From contig JALJOM010000003.1 of assembly GCA_024304885.1 (NCBI GenBank), positions 2,452,110-2,516,109 of the forward strand: a stretch of DNA of 64,000 nt, written 5' to 3'. The DNA comes from Beijerinckiaceae bacterium (lineage in GTDB: Bacteria; Pseudomonadota; Alphaproteobacteria; Rhizobiales; Beijerinckiaceae). This document shows positions 36,991 to 45,960 of this stretch, in pieces. The notes below the pieces were generated by a model that was given only the letters and a program-made list of their open reading frames with translations, made no database searches and had not been told where the DNA came from. Position 1 is the first letter of the stretch. The number at the start of each line of letters is the position of its first letter. The position numbers were made by a program, and so were the translations under genes.

Positions 36991-37296
36991 CTATTCGCCC
37001 GGAGCCTTGGCGTCGATCGCGAGCGCATGGACGCCCGAGGACAGCTCGAAGGCGAGCAGCTGGTTGATGGTGCGATGCCGATCGACCCGGCTCTTGCCGG
37101 TGAACGCGTCGGAAACCACCTTCACCTGAAAATGGGTGCCGCCGACGCCTTCCGCGGTTCCCGGCCGCGTGATCGCATGGGCGTGCCCGGCATGCTTGTG
37201 GGATTCGTCGATCACCTCGAGGGAGATCGGGGCCAATGCCGCTTCCAGCTTCGCCTTGATACGATCGCCGACAGCCGCTTCGCCTTGCTCGCTCAT
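36991..37296 (-). CDS. bolA: BolA family protein
   Basis: Small stress/iron-sulphur-related protein that partners monothiol glutaredoxin in iron handling. 101 residues from ATG 37296 (MSEQGEAAVGD). The BolA core is clear: LEVIDESHKHAGHA, THFQVKVVSDAFTGKSRVDRHR and INQLLAFELSSGVHALAI. It is divergent from the J-domain gene, with 126 bases between starts. BolA next to a J-domain protein and cobS/cobT is a familiar arrangement in this order. Confidence 0.94.
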   Translation of the reverse strand: MSEQGEAAVGDRIKAKLEAALAPISLEVIDESHKHAGHAHAITRPGTAEGVGGTHFQVKVVSDAFTGKSRVDRHRTINQLLAFELSSGVHALAIDAKAPGE

Positions 37297-37422
37297 CACT
37301 GTTCCTCGTCTTCGTTTCGGGGCGCGGTCCCGGCGCATTCCACCCCGAGCCCGCCGCGTCGATGAACTTTACCGCCTCGACGTGCTTGCGGCCATCGCCA
37401 GGACATTCATAATGGCGCCGCC

Positions 37423-38028
37423 ATGAACTTGAACTCTCGCCTGTTCGACCGGATCAGGGTCAAGCCCGAGCAGAAGCAAGCCGCGCGCCCGGACCTTCCG
37501 CCCTGCGACCATCCGGGCTGCCGGCTCGCCGGCGAGTTCCGCGCGCCCATGGGGCGCCTGCGGGAAGGCGAATATTTTTGCTTTTGCCTCGAGCATGTTC
37601 GGGAATACAATGCGTCCTATAATTATTTCAACGGCATGAGCCCCGAGGCGGTAGCTCGCTACCAGCGCGACGCCCTCGTCGGGCACCGCCCGACCTGGTC
37701 GATGGGCGGGGCCCATGCCGGCGCCGGCTACGGCACGGATCGCGACGATCGGTCGCGCACGGCCGATCCCTCCGGGATGTATCGGCGCGGCGGACGGCGC
37801 TATTCTTGCGAGGAGCCCCCGCAAAGGCGATACGGGATTGCCGCGCTGCAGGCCCTCGACCAGCTCGGGCTCGACGACAGTGCCGATGCGGACGCGATCA
37901 GGACCCGCTACAAGGACCTCGTGAAACGCCTCCATCCCGATGCGAACGGTGGCGACCGGTCCAACGAGGGCAAGCTGCGGGAGATCATTCGCGCCTATCA
38001 TTACCTGCGGTCTGTCCGGGCCTCCTGA
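37423..38028 (+). CDS. J-domain (DnaJ-like) protein
   Basis: 201 residues with an unusual order: an N-terminal region of unknown function containing paired cysteines (CDHPGCR...CFCLEH, possibly metal-binding) and a C-terminal J-domain (YGIAALQALDQLGLD...IRTRYKDLVKRLHPDANGGD) with the essential HPD. So it should stimulate an Hsp70 ATPase, with the N-terminal part likely binding a specific client. It is divergent from bolA and followed after 221 bases by cobS, with a family-A repeat in between. Confidence 0.9.
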   Translation: MNLNSRLFDRIRVKPEQKQAARPDLPPCDHPGCRLAGEFRAPMGRLREGEYFCFCLEHVREYNASYNYFNGMSPEAVARYQRDALVGHRPTWSMGGAHAGAGYGTDRDDRSRTADPSGMYRRGGRRYSCEEPPQRRYGIAALQALDQLGLDDSADADAIRTRYKDLVKRLHPDANGGDRSNEGKLREIIRAYHYLRSVRAS

Positions 38029-38108
38029 GGCCCGCCGCACCAACGCAGGCCTCGGGTGTCCGTCACGGCGCGCGAGTCCCGGCCGCGCCGCAGCTTCCTC
38101 GACCCGAG

Positions 38109-38213
38109 CTAGAGCATCTTCCAGCGAGGCGGATGCCGGTTCGCGTCGCAAAAATGCGATAAGGCAAGCATGTAGAGCGCTTCTCGATGCAGACGCATCG
38201 GCAAGCGCTCGAG
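38109..38213. repeat. Intergenic palindromic repeat, family A, copy 3
   Basis: Opposite orientation to copy 1. It reads ctagagcatcttccagcgag, ggatgccggttcgcgtcgca, aaaatgcgataaggcaagca, then gtagagcgcttctcgatgc with a closing gatgc/gcatc hairpin. It ends about 36 bases before the cobS start, so the cobS leader RNA probably contains part of it. Confidence 0.8.
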
Positions 38214-38249
38214 ACCAAGCGAAACCGAGCCCGAGGGCACGGAGGACGA

Positions 38250-39251
38250 ATGCACAGCGTGACCAGCGACGAGAGCACCAACATCGGCGGGCTGCCGGAT
38301 CTCAAGATCTCGGTGCGGCAGGTGTTCGGCATCGACAGCGACATGGAGGCGCCGGCCTACTCCCAGGCCGATCCGCACGTCCCCGACCTCGATCCCGACT
38401 ATCTGTTCGATCGCGACACGACGCTCGCCATTCTCGCGGGCTTCGCCAGGAACCGCCGCGTGATGGTGACCGGCTATCACGGCACCGGCAAGTCCACCCA
38501 TATCGAGCAGGTCGCGGCGCGTCTCAACTGGCCTTGCGTGCGGATCAACCTCGACAGCCACGTGTCGCGTGTCGATCTCATCGGTCGCGACGCGATCGTG
38601 CTGAAGGACGGCAAGCAGGTCACCGAGTTCAAGGACGGGATCCTGCCCTGGGCGCTGCAGAACAATGTCGCGCTCTGCTTCGACGAATACGATGCCGGCC
38701 GTCCCGACGTGATGTTCGTGATCCAGCGCGTGCTCGAGGTCTCGGGGCGCCTGACGCTTCTCGACCAGAGCCGGGTGATCCGGCCGCATCCGGCGTTCCG
38801 GCTGTTCTCGACGACGAACACGATCGGACTCGGCGACACCTCGGGGCTCTATCACGGCACCCAGCAGATCAACCAGGGCCAGATGGACCGCTGGTCGATC
38901 GTCACGACCTTGAACTATCTGCCCCACGACAAGGAGGTCGATATCGTTCTCGCCAAGGTGAAGACCTTCAAGGAGACCAAGGAGGGCCGCGACCAGATCA
39001 ACAAGATGGTCCGCGTCGCCGACCTCACCCGTAACGCCTTCATCGCCGGGGATCTCTCGACCGTCATGAGCCCGCGGACCGTGATCACCTGGGCCGAGAA
39101 TACCGAGATCTTCCGCGATGTCGGCTTCGCGTTCCGCCTGACCTTCCTCAACAAATGCGACGAGCTCGAGCGCACCCTCGTCGCCGAGTTCTTCCAGCGC
39201 TGCTTCGGCAAGGATCTCCCCGAGAGCGCCGTCAATGTCGTGATGAGCTGA
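38250..39251 (+). CDS. cobS: CobS-type AAA+ ATPase
   Basis: MoxR-like AAA+ ATPase known as the small subunit of aerobic cobaltochelatase. 333 residues from ATG 38250 with Shine-Dalgarno ggagga (38241-38246). Walker [10 protein letters not shown] at 75-83, Walker [11 protein letters not shown] at 141-150, and the family block [20 protein letters not shown]. It is followed by two small genes and then cobT. No cobN or other cobalamin gene is near. In this order cobS/cobT often stand alone, so the client may be something other than, or in addition to, cobaltochelatase. Confidence 0.9.
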   Translation: MHSVTSDESTNIGGLPDLKISVRQVFGIDSDMEAPAYSQADPHVPDLDPDYLFDRDTTLAILAGFARNRRVMVTGYHGTGKSTHIEQVAARLNWPCVRINLDSHVSRVDLIGRDAIVLKDGKQVTEFKDGILPWALQNNVALCFDEYDAGRPDVMFVIQRVLEVSGRLTLLDQSRVIRPHPAFRLFSTTNTIGLGDTSGLYHGTQQINQGQMDRWSIVTTLNYLPHDKEVDIVLAKVKTFKETKEGRDQINKMVRVADLTRNAFIAGDLSTVMSPRTVITWAENTEIFRDVGFAFRLTFLNKCDELERTLVAEFFQRCFGKDLPESAVNVVMS

Positions 39252-39279
39252 TCTGCGCCGAGGCGGAAAGGACGATCCG

Positions 39280-39585
39280 ATGAGCGCCGTCGCGATCCTG
39301 AAGCTGCAGGCCGCGGGCTTCACCTCGGAGCAGGTCGAGGCGCTCGCCGAGCTCGTCGATACGCAGGCGGCGACGAAAGCCGATGTCGAAGCCAGCGCGC
39401 ACCGGCTCGACCAGAAGATCGACACCGTCGCCCATTGGCTCGACCAGAAGATCGATGCCGTCGCCCATCGGCTCGAGCTGACGATCGCCGACGTGAAAGC
39501 CGATGTTCACGTCATGAAATGGATGACAGGATTCGTCCTGGCTTTCCTTGTCGCGATCGTCGCGAAGCTCTTCTTGCACCTGTAG
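39280..39585 (+). CDS. Small coiled-coil protein with C-terminal membrane anchor (DUF1640/CCDC90-like)
   Basis: 101 residues. The middle is a degenerate repeat (HRLDQKIDTVAHWLDQKID then AVAHRLELTIADVKADV) forming a coiled coil, followed by one membrane helix (MTGFVLAFLVAIVAKLFLHL) at the extreme C-terminus. The layout matches small CCDC90/DUF1640-like proteins. It lies 28 bases after cobS and 18 bases before the DUF29 gene, so it belongs to the cobS-cobT transcript. Confidence 0.75.
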   Translation: MSAVAILKLQAAGFTSEQVEALAELVDTQAATKADVEASAHRLDQKIDTVAHWLDQKIDAVAHRLELTIADVKADVHVMKWMTGFVLAFLVAIVAKLFLHL

Positions 39586-39603
39586 AGGTAGGGTCTTTTG
39601 GTC

Positions 39604-40110
39604 ATGGCGTCGAGCAAGTCGATGGCACAGCGCACGGAGCAGGCCGGAGCCCTGAGGGGTGTGGGCGCGATCCGCAGGCAGGATCTCTACATCTGGGCGG
39701 GCGAGCAGGCGGCGTTGTTGCGCGCAGGCCGGCTCGCCGAGATCGATGCGACGAATCTCGCAGACGAGATCGAGGACGTGGGTAGCGCGCGATACGACAA
39801 GCTGGAACGCCCCCTGACCGCGCCCTTGCAGCCTATGCTGAAATGGGATCATCAAACCGGGAGGCGATCGCGGAGCCGGCAGAATACGATCCGCGAGCAA
39901 AGGCAGCGTGTCACTCGGCAGCTCGGACGAAACCCCGGGTTGAAGGCACGCTTGGACGAGGCCTGGCAAGGAGCCTATCAGTACGGACGCGACCGAGCCT
40001 CGACCGAGACGGACGTCGACCTCGCCGCCTTCCCGCCGGTGCTCCCCTATGCCGTCGACGAGGTCATGAGCCGCGACCACGGGCTCGAGCCGTTCGGGGA
40101 CCAGCCTTGA
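39604..40110 (+). CDS. DUF29 family protein
   Basis: 168 residues with the DUF29 hallmark: [18 protein letters not shown]...[16 protein letters not shown], followed by PMLKWDHQ. The family is widespread in cyanobacteria and proteobacteria, often in many copies, without a known function. ATG 39604 follows the Shine-Dalgarno gaggtaggg by 10 bases. A TTG six bases earlier in frame is less likely. Its stop overlaps the TTG start of cobT (TTGA), indicating coupled translation. Confidence 0.8.
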   Translation: MASSKSMAQRTEQAGALRGVGAIRRQDLYIWAGEQAALLRAGRLAEIDATNLADEIEDVGSARYDKLERPLTAPLQPMLKWDHQTGRRSRSRQNTIREQRQRVTRQLGRNPGLKARLDEAWQGAYQYGRDRASTETDVDLAAFPPVLPYAVDEVMSRDHGLEPFGDQP

Positions 40111-42047
40111 GCTCGAACCAGAAGCCGCCGAGCAAGACCGATTCGCCGCAGGAACCGTTGAAGCGTGCGGTCGCCGGGTGCATGCGAGCGCTCGCGCGCA
40201 TGCCGCAGCTCGAGGTCGCCTTTGCGGCCGAGAAGCCGAGCCTCGTGCGCAGCGGCGCCACCGCCAAGGCGCGACTCCCGGAGCCCGCGCGCAAGCTCGA
40301 CCAGCGCGAAGCCGCGATCCTGCGCGGCCATGCCGATTCGATGGCGCTGCGGCTCGCATGCCACAATATCGACATGCATCGCAGGCTCACGCCCGAGGCC
40401 TCGGGCGCGCGCGCCGCCTTCGATGCCGCCGAGCAAGCCCGCGTCGAAGCCATCGGCGCCCGCCGCATGGAAGGCGTCGCCGCCAATCTCGAATCCATGC
40501 TCGAAGATCGCTTCGCGCGGAGCCGCTCGTCCGAGGTGAAGACCCGCGCCGATGCGCCGCTCGAGGATGCGCTCGCCATGATCGTCCGCGAACGGCTGAC
40601 CGGCCGCAAGCCGCCGAAGAGCGCGCGCAAGATCGTCGATCTCTGGCGACCCTGGATCGAGGAACGCGCAGCCGCCGATCTCGATCGGCTGGGACAATCG
40701 ATCGAGGACCAGAAGACCTTCGCTCTGTCGCTCCACAAGCTCTTGAGCGCGCTCGAGATGATCGACGAGGCGAGCCTCGGGCGCGCGCCCGAGGAGGAGG
40801 AAGAGGAGACCACGGACAGCGTCGACGACGGCGACGCGGACACCGAGGGCCACGAAAGCGCCGAGGACGATGCAGGCGACTCGCGGCGCACCGAGAGCGC
40901 GGAAGCCGCCGCCGACGCCATGGACGAGAGCGCCATGGATTCTGACGATGCGCCGACCGGCGAGTTCGAGGACGAGGCCGACTATTCCGACGCGGACGCC
41001 GCCGCCGATCCGCGGGTGCCGCCCGGGGCGCCTCGCACCGAGCCACGCAGCAGCGACTACAAGGTCTTCACGCGGCGCTTCGACGAGATCGTCGCCGCCG
41101 AGGACCTCTGCGAGCCGGACGAGCTCGACCGCCTGCGCAACTACCTCGACAAGCAGCTCCACAACCTGTCGGCGATCGTCGCGCGGCTCGCCAACCGGCT
41201 GCAGCGGCGGCTGATGGCCCAGCAGAGCCGATCCTGGGAATTCGATCTCGAGGAGGGCACGCTCGACCCGGCGCGGCTGCCGCGCGTCGTCATAGACCCC
41301 TTCCAACCGCTCTCGTTCAAGCGCGAGAAGGACACCGATTTCCGCGACACGGTCGTGACGCTGCTCATCGACAACTCGGGCTCGATGCGTGGACGCCCCA
41401 TCACGGTCGCCGCGACCTGCGCCGATATCCTCGCGCGCACGCTCGAGCGCTGCGGCGTCAAGGTCGAGATCCTCGGCTTCACCACACGGGCCTGGAAGGG
41501 CGGGCAATCGCGCGAGGCCTGGCTGCAGGCGACCAAGCCCGGCTGCCCCGGTCGCCTCAACGACTTGCGCCACATCATCTACAAGTCCGCCGACGCGCCC
41601 TGGCGGCGGGCGCGCAAGAATCTCGGGCTGATGATGCGCGAGGGCCTCCTGAAGGAGAATATCGACGGAGAGGCGCTCGACTGGGCCCACAAGCGCCTGC
41701 TCGCTCGCAGCGAGCAAAGGCGCATCCTGATGATGATCTCGGACGGCGCCCCGGTCGACGATTCGACGCTCTCGGTCAATCCCGGGAACTACCTCGAGAA
41801 GCACTTGCGCCACGTGATCGAGGAGATCGAGACGCGGTCTCCGGTCGAGCTCATCGCGATCGGCATCGGCCACGACGTCACGCGCTACTACCGCCGCGCG
41901 GTGACGATCGTCGATGCCGAGGAGCTCGGCGGCGCCATGACCGACAAGCTCGCCGAGCTGTTCTCCGAGACCGCGGAGCCGCCGTCACGGGCCGCCTCAC
42001 CGCGTCGCGCGATGGTGCCCTCGCCTGCCGGCTCCTTGCTGCACTGA
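40107..42047 (+). CDS. cobT: CobT-type VWA-domain protein
   Basis: Known as the large auxiliary subunit of aerobic cobaltochelatase, working with CobS as an AAA+/VWA chelatase pair. 646 residues from a TTG start (40107) overlapping the DUF29 stop. No ATG fits, since the next upstream one lies inside DUF29 in another frame. It has an N-terminal helical domain, a highly acidic linker (~229-305), and a C-terminal VWA domain with MIDAS DNSGS at 422-426 and [12 protein letters not shown]. The length fits the family (~630). Confidence 0.9.
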   Translation: MSSNQKPPSKTDSPQEPLKRAVAGCMRALARMPQLEVAFAAEKPSLVRSGATAKARLPEPARKLDQREAAILRGHADSMALRLACHNIDMHRRLTPEASGARAAFDAAEQARVEAIGARRMEGVAANLESMLEDRFARSRSSEVKTRADAPLEDALAMIVRERLTGRKPPKSARKIVDLWRPWIEERAAADLDRLGQSIEDQKTFALSLHKLLSALEMIDEASLGRAPEEEEEETTDSVDDGDADTEGHESAEDDAGDSRRTESAEAAADAMDESAMDSDDAPTGEFEDEADYSDADAAADPRVPPGAPRTEPRSSDYKVFTRRFDEIVAAEDLCEPDELDRLRNYLDKQLHNLSAIVARLANRLQRRLMAQQSRSWEFDLEEGTLDPARLPRVVIDPFQPLSFKREKDTDFRDTVVTLLIDNSGSMRGRPITVAATCADILARTLERCGVKVEILGFTTRAWKGGQSREAWLQATKPGCPGRLNDLRHIIYKSADAPWRRARKNLGLMMREGLLKENIDGEALDWAHKRLLARSEQRRILMMISDGAPVDDSTLSVNPGNYLEKHLRHVIEEIETRSPVELIAIGIGHDVTRYYRRAVTIVDAEELGGAMTDKLAELFSETAEPPSRAASPRRAMVPSPAGSLLH

Positions 42048-42175
42048 CGGCGCGGCGCGGCCGGCAGATCGGACGGGAACGATTCCTCCTCGAAAGTCGT
42101 TATGAATTGGCACACTACAACGTGTGTGGAATGTTGTTTTTCGTTGCCGATAGCAATTCAGAGAGGGAGGGTTTC

Positions 42176-42505
42176 ATGGGTCTCCTGGACGGACTTCTGG
42201 GCGGCACGGTCGGTGCCGCGCTCGTCACGGCCGCAAACGACCTCATCGAGAAGAACGGCGGGATCGCCGCGCTCGCGGCGAAATTCAAGGAAAAAGGATT
42301 GGGTCCGATCATTCAATCCTGGATCTCGACCGGCACGAACCAGCCGATCGAGCCCGAGCAGATCGGCCAGGCTGTCGGCGGTGGGCTGCTCGACGATCTC
42401 GCCGCCAAGGCGGGCATCTCGGCCGAGGAGCTGAAGAAGAAGCTCGCGGAAATCCTTCCCCAGGCGATCGACAAGCTGACCCCGGACGGCAAGCTGCCGT
42501 CCTGA
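42176..42505 (+). CDS. YidB-like protein (DUF937)
   Basis: 109 residues from ATG 42176, which has a strong Shine-Dalgarno (gagggagg at 42162-42170). It is small, helical and glycine-rich: MGLLDGLLGG, FKEKGLGPIIQSWISTGTNQ and GLLDDLAAKAGISAEELKKKLAEILP. These are typical of the YidB/DUF937 family, whose function is unknown. It lies after cobT but its own leader (42048-42175) is A/T-richer and may contain a promoter. It is convergent with the protease gene, with 3 bases between stops. Confidence 0.85.
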   Translation: MGLLDGLLGGTVGAALVTAANDLIEKNGGIAALAAKFKEKGLGPIIQSWISTGTNQPIEPEQIGQAVGGGLLDDLAAKAGISAEELKKKLAEILPQAIDKLTPDGKLPS

Positions 42506-42508
42506 CCG

Positions 42509-43744
42509 TCAAGAAGAGCCACGCAGCCTTTCGATCCGCACCGGAACCGGCGGATGCGAGTAATAGAACATGACGTAGAGCTCGTCGGGCGTCAGCGTCG
42601 CGAGATTGTCGCGCGAGAGCTTGGTGAGCGCACGAATCATGGAGTCGGGGCCGAGCAAGGACTTGGCGAAGGCGTCGGCCTCGAACTCCGCGCGACGAGA
42701 GAGGAAGCTCGTCACCGGCGAGAGCAGATGCAGGATCGGGCCGGCGGCGATCATGACGATCACGAGGACGACACCCGGATCGTTCGGCAAGGCGAAGGCA
42801 TCGGCGAGCGCGCTCGTTCCGAAAGCCCAGTGCAGCACCAGAAAGCCGACGAAGGCGAAGACGGCCGTCTCGGCAAATCGCTGCGTGATGTGGCCGAGCT
42901 TGTAATGCCCGAGCTCGTGGGCGAGTATCGACAGGATCTCGTCGGGGCTGTGCTTGGCGAGCAAAGTATCGAAGAAGACGATGCGCTTGGCCTTGCCGAG
43001 CCCGGCGAAATAGGCATTGCCGTGGGTCGAGCGCTTCGACGCGTCCATGACGAAGAGCCCTTTCGCCTCGAATCCGCATTGCCGCAGCAGCGCTTCGATC
43101 CGCGCGGTCATCGCCGCGTCCTGCATCGGCGTGAACTTGTTGAAGAGCGGTGCGATCAGGGCCGGATAGACGATCAGCATCACGAGCATGAATGCCATGA
43201 CGGCTAAAAGGCCGAGAATCCACCAGATCTCCGGCAAGGTGCGGAGCAGATAAAACAGGCCGTAGAGCAAGGGCACGCTAAAGCCGAGGCGCAGCACGGC
43301 ACCTTTCAGCTCGTCGCGCAGGAACAGCGCCGCCGTGGTGCGGTTGAAGCCGAACTTCGCCTCGAGCCGGAAGGTCCGGTAGAGCGAGAAAGGCAGGCCG
43401 AGCACATGGCCGACGCCTGCGACGCAGACGACCACGGCGACGCTACGGGTGAGACCCTCGGGAATCATCGCTGCGAGCAGCGTGTAGAGAGGCCCGAGCA
43501 GAACCAGAAGCCACAGCACACCGACCGAGGTCTCGAAGATCGTCGCGAAGCTCGCGAGCCGCGTGCGCTCCAGCGTGTAGTCCGAGGCGCGACGATGGTC
43601 GTCGAGGCCGACCTCGCCGACGAAATGCTCCGGCACCCGGTCCCGGTGGGCGCGGACCGCGCTGGCCTGGCGTCGCATCAGATAGAGCGCGACCGCCCCG
43701 GAGAGGCCGACGGCTGCGACAATACCCGCGGCGAGAAGGCTCAT
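42509..43744 (-). CDS. M48 family membrane metallopeptidase (Ste24/CAAX protease type)
   Basis: 411 residues. An N-terminal peptidase_M48_N region with several membrane helices (for example ETSVGVLWLLVLLGPLYTLL) is followed by the protease core. The zinc motif HELGH is at 276-280 (ILSILAHELGHYKLGH), and the third ligand is likely in RAEFEADAFA (~353-362). The family in bacteria is thought to act in membrane-protein quality control. It is a single gene; its upstream side faces the small membrane-peptide region. Confidence 0.92.
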   Translation of the reverse strand: MSLLAAGIVAAVGLSGAVALYLMRRQASAVRAHRDRVPEHFVGEVGLDDHRRASDYTLERTRLASFATIFETSVGVLWLLVLLGPLYTLLAAMIPEGLTRSVAVVVCVAGVGHVLGLPFSLYRTFRLEAKFGFNRTTAALFLRDELKGAVLRLGFSVPLLYGLFYLLRTLPEIWWILGLLAVMAFMLVMLIVYPALIAPLFNKFTPMQDAAMTARIEALLRQCGFEAKGLFVMDASKRSTHGNAYFAGLGKAKRIVFFDTLLAKHSPDEILSILAHELGHYKLGHITQRFAETAVFAFVGFLVLHWAFGTSALADAFALPNDPGVVLVIVMIAAGPILHLLSPVTSFLSRRAEFEADAFAKSLLGPDSMIRALTKLSRDNLATLTPDELYVMFYYSHPPVPVRIERLRGSS

Positions 43745-43997
43745 GTGCCCACTCCTGCTTCGAGGAAACCAGCACTATAGGACGGCGCTGGGCCGGTTTC
43801 GAGTCGTGTCGTGACGAGAAAGCCGCGCACCTTCGTCAGTCGCTCGAGGTCGGGCGCGGCTCCGACGATGCCGCTCGCGCGCCGTGTCGATCCGATGTGC
43901 GGCAGGAATGACGACGGAACGCAACCGAAGGACCGAGATCACGTGGGGAAGAATCGATCGCTCGTAGGGATCTGCCGGGCCGCGCCCGAAAAGAAAA

Positions 43998-44020
43998 AGC
44001 CCGGCCTTTAAGACCGGGCT
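43998..44020 (-). terminator. Rho-independent terminator after the 26-residue peptide gene
   Basis: Read on the minus strand, arms AGCCCGG and CCGGGCT form a 7-bp stem directly followed by TTTTTCTTTT. It lies 40 bases downstream of the stop of the small peptide gene at 44061. The rest of the 43745-44060 gap, which also holds the protease promoter, has no supported gene. Confidence 0.8.
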
Positions 44021-44060
44021 GCCTTGGTGGTGGATCTTGCGATCGGAACCCTAGCCGGGC

Positions 44061-44141
44061 TCACTTGTTGGGGCGCAAGACGTAAGCAACACCACAAAGC
44101 GCCAGCAAGATCATAGCTGCCGGTACGATAAGACCTTCCAT
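44061..44141 (-). CDS. 26-residue single-pass membrane peptide
   Basis: A very short gene with a strong Shine-Dalgarno (GGGAGGAAG) five bases or less before its ATG (44141). The peptide starts MEGLIVPAAMILLALCGVAYV and ends with a basic R-P-N-K tail, so it is one hydrophobic helix with a positively charged C-terminus. A Rho-independent terminator follows, giving a compact monocistronic unit. Small one-helix peptides of this size often attach to membrane enzymes or transporters. No neighbour points to a partner, and I do not recognise the peptide. Coding nature is inferred from the signals and composition. Confidence 0.6.
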   Translation of the reverse strand: MEGLIVPAAMILLALCGVAYVLRPNK

Positions 44142-44280
44142 AACTTCCTCCCTTAGCTCGACCGTCCAATGGCGACCATTCTTGGGTTCCAGCCGGCCAT
44201 GCCTTGCCTCGCCAAAGCCCACGTCCAGCGTTGCTGGTTTTAGAGCTTACGGTTCGGAAGTCAAGAGCCCCGATATTCAT

Positions 44281-44313
44281 GCTGACAACCTACCCGGAGG
44301 GTAGGTTGTCAGC
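44281..44313. terminator. Perfect 15-bp hairpin overlapping the 3' end of the esterase gene
   Basis: Arms gctgacaacctaccc (44281-44295) and gggtaggttgtcagc (44299-44313) pair without mismatch around a three-base loop. The esterase stop codon (44309-44311) is inside the right arm. There is no T-tract. It may end or stabilise the regulator-esterase mRNA, or be a binding site for a dimeric regulator. Confidence 0.6.
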
Positions 44314-45535
44314 ACTCTGCGGCGAAAAAGAACCGGATCATCTCGCGCGAGGCGTCCGGCCCGAGGAGATCGGTATAGGACCCGTCGGGGTGCCCACCGG
44401 ACCATGCATGCCCCAGCCCCTCGATCTCCCAATGCTCGAGCTGCGAGCGGCCTTGCGCATCCGTGACGACCTTGCGCGTATAGGAGAGGCCTCCGGCGGA
44501 GCGGCCCGGATACCGCACCTCCGCAGCACCGTTCAGCCGCATCCGGGCCGCCGCGAAGATCGCATCCCCGTTCGACGGATGGACCGTTTGATCGGAGGTC
44601 CCGTGAAAGACGATCGTCCGCACCGAGGCCTTCGCCCGCGAGGCGGGTCGTCCCTGGCCCGGGGCGGGCGCAACCGGCGTGCCGCGCATGGCCGCGAAGG
44701 CGGACACGAGATCGCTCGCAGCACCATGGGCGAGACCGGAATGGATCCCGACCGCGCGATAGAGGTCGGGATAGGCGACGGCGAGGATCGCCGCCATGGC
44801 GCCCCCGGCGGACAGGCCGCCGACGAAGACCTTCGCCGAATCGATGTCGTGCTCGAGGGCGAGCTCCTTCGTCAGCGAGGCGAGAATCGCCGGCTCGCCG
44901 CGGTCGCGGAGCTGATCCTCCGGCTTGAACCAGTTCCAGCACCCGGATTGGTTGGCGCTCGACGATTGCCACGGATAGGCGACCACGAATCCATGCTCTT
45001 CGGCGAGCGCGTTCATGCCCGTGCCGGCGGCGAAATCGTCGGGAGTCTGCGTGCAGCCGTGCAGCATGACGACGAGGCCTCGGCCGCGCCCGGCCGCGGC
45101 GGCCGGGACATAGAGGCGGTAGTCCCGCGAGCCCGACGCGCACGTGTGGGTTCGCGTCAGATAGGCTGCCCCCTCCGGCGCGCGGAGCGGCGCTCGCTCG
45201 CGCCTTGCTGCAGGCGAGAGAAGTCCGAGGCCGGGCGTGCTCGCCTCCGGTCGGTGCAGCAAGTCGAGCACCGTGCCGAGCGGAAGCCGCGGGCGGGACG
45301 CCGCCGCTCGCGCTGCCGGGGCAGACCCGGCGTCTGCGTCGGTCAGCGGCGGCATCGCGCGCGGAATATCGTCCATGGGCAGCGTCGCTCCCTGTCCCGA
45401 TAGGGCGCGTCGAAGGAGGCGCGTCGCCTCGACGACGTGAAGGTTTCGGGTGAGCCGCACGGCGCTTTGCAGGGCCGCATCGAGCGAGGACTCGGGGTCG
45501 CGCGCGTCCCCAGAAGAGCGCTTCTCGCCGCTCAT
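44309..45535 (-). CDS. PHB-depolymerase-type alpha/beta esterase
   Basis: 408 residues. The C-terminal two-thirds is an esterase/PHB depolymerase family (LpqC/feruloyl-esterase-like) hydrolase: oxyanion region MLHGCTQTPDDFAAGTGMN, nucleophile S242 in GGLSAGGAMAA, and the histidine block EGLGHAWSGG. The N-terminal ~115 residues are low in order, alanine/arginine-rich and without a signal peptide, which argues for an intracellular enzyme. Known: such enzymes hydrolyse poly- or oligo-3-hydroxybutyrate or other esters. The ATG overlaps the stop of the upstream ribbon-helix-helix regulator by four bases, so both are made together. Confidence 0.85.
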   Translation of the reverse strand: MSGEKRSSGDARDPESSLDAALQSAVRLTRNLHVVEATRLLRRALSGQGATLPMDDIPRAMPPLTDADAGSAPAARAAASRPRLPLGTVLDLLHRPEASTPGLGLLSPAARRERAPLRAPEGAAYLTRTHTCASGSRDYRLYVPAAAAGRGRGLVVMLHGCTQTPDDFAAGTGMNALAEEHGFVVAYPWQSSSANQSGCWNWFKPEDQLRDRGEPAILASLTKELALEHDIDSAKVFVGGLSAGGAMAAILAVAYPDLYRAVGIHSGLAHGAASDLVSAFAAMRGTPVAPAPGQGRPASRAKASVRTIVFHGTSDQTVHPSNGDAIFAAARMRLNGAAEVRYPGRSAGGLSYTRKVVTDAQGRSQLEHWEIEGLGHAWSGGHPDGSYTDLLGPDASREMIRFFFAAEC

Positions 45536-45951
45536 CGGATGCGATCCTCGAGCGCCGCCCGGACCGGCCCGCTCGCCTGGAGCGCGCCGAGAACCGTGAT
45601 CGATCCGATCGTCTCGCGGGCGAGCTCGGGAGTCACGTCGTCGGCGATCGTGGCGAGCCCGATGACCTTGATGTGAAGCTTGTCCCCTGCGGCTTGCACG
45701 GCCTCGAGGTCTTCGCGGCGATAGCGCAGGAGCCCGAGCTCGAGCGTATGGCGCACGATCGAGCGCTTCACCGCCTCCCCGTGTGTCGTGAGCTGGTTGC
45801 GGATGGCGGTGCGGATGAAGTCGGTTCGGTTGGAATAGAATCCTTCCTGGACCAAAAGATCGATCTGGCCGAGATCGACATAGCCGAGATTGATCGTGAT
45901 CTTCTCGCTTTCGGCCGTCCTCTCGTGAATCCGGTGCACGCTCCCGGGCAT
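45532..45951 (-). CDS. Ribbon-helix-helix (CopG-type) transcriptional regulator
   Basis: 139 residues. An N-terminal ribbon-helix-helix domain (SEKITINLGYVDLGQIDLLVQEGFYSNRTDFIRTAIRNQL) binds DNA as a dimer. The C-terminal ~65 residues (LHIKVIGLATIADDVTPELAR...) may sense a ligand. Start ATG 45951 is chosen because GGAG lies six bases upstream. ATG 45963 would place the start at the edge of the palindrome. It is co-translated with the esterase gene, and a perfect palindrome in its own leader suggests autoregulation. Confidence 0.85.
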   Translation of the reverse strand: MPGSVHRIHERTAESEKITINLGYVDLGQIDLLVQEGFYSNRTDFIRTAIRNQLTTHGEAVKRSIVRHTLELGLLRYRREDLEAVQAAGDKLHIKVIGLATIADDVTPELARETIGSITVLGALQASGPVRAALEDRIR

Positions 45952-45960
45952 CTTACACTC

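Noticed and set aside
38250-42047. cobS/cobT as evidence for a cobalamin synthesis locus
   Set aside because: No other cobalamin gene or cobalamin riboswitch in the window; the pair often stands apart in this order.
44008-44280. 90-codon minus-strand frame overlapping the 26-residue peptide gene
   Set aside because: No ribosome site, starts inside the hairpin region, and runs through the terminator; the short peptide has better signals.
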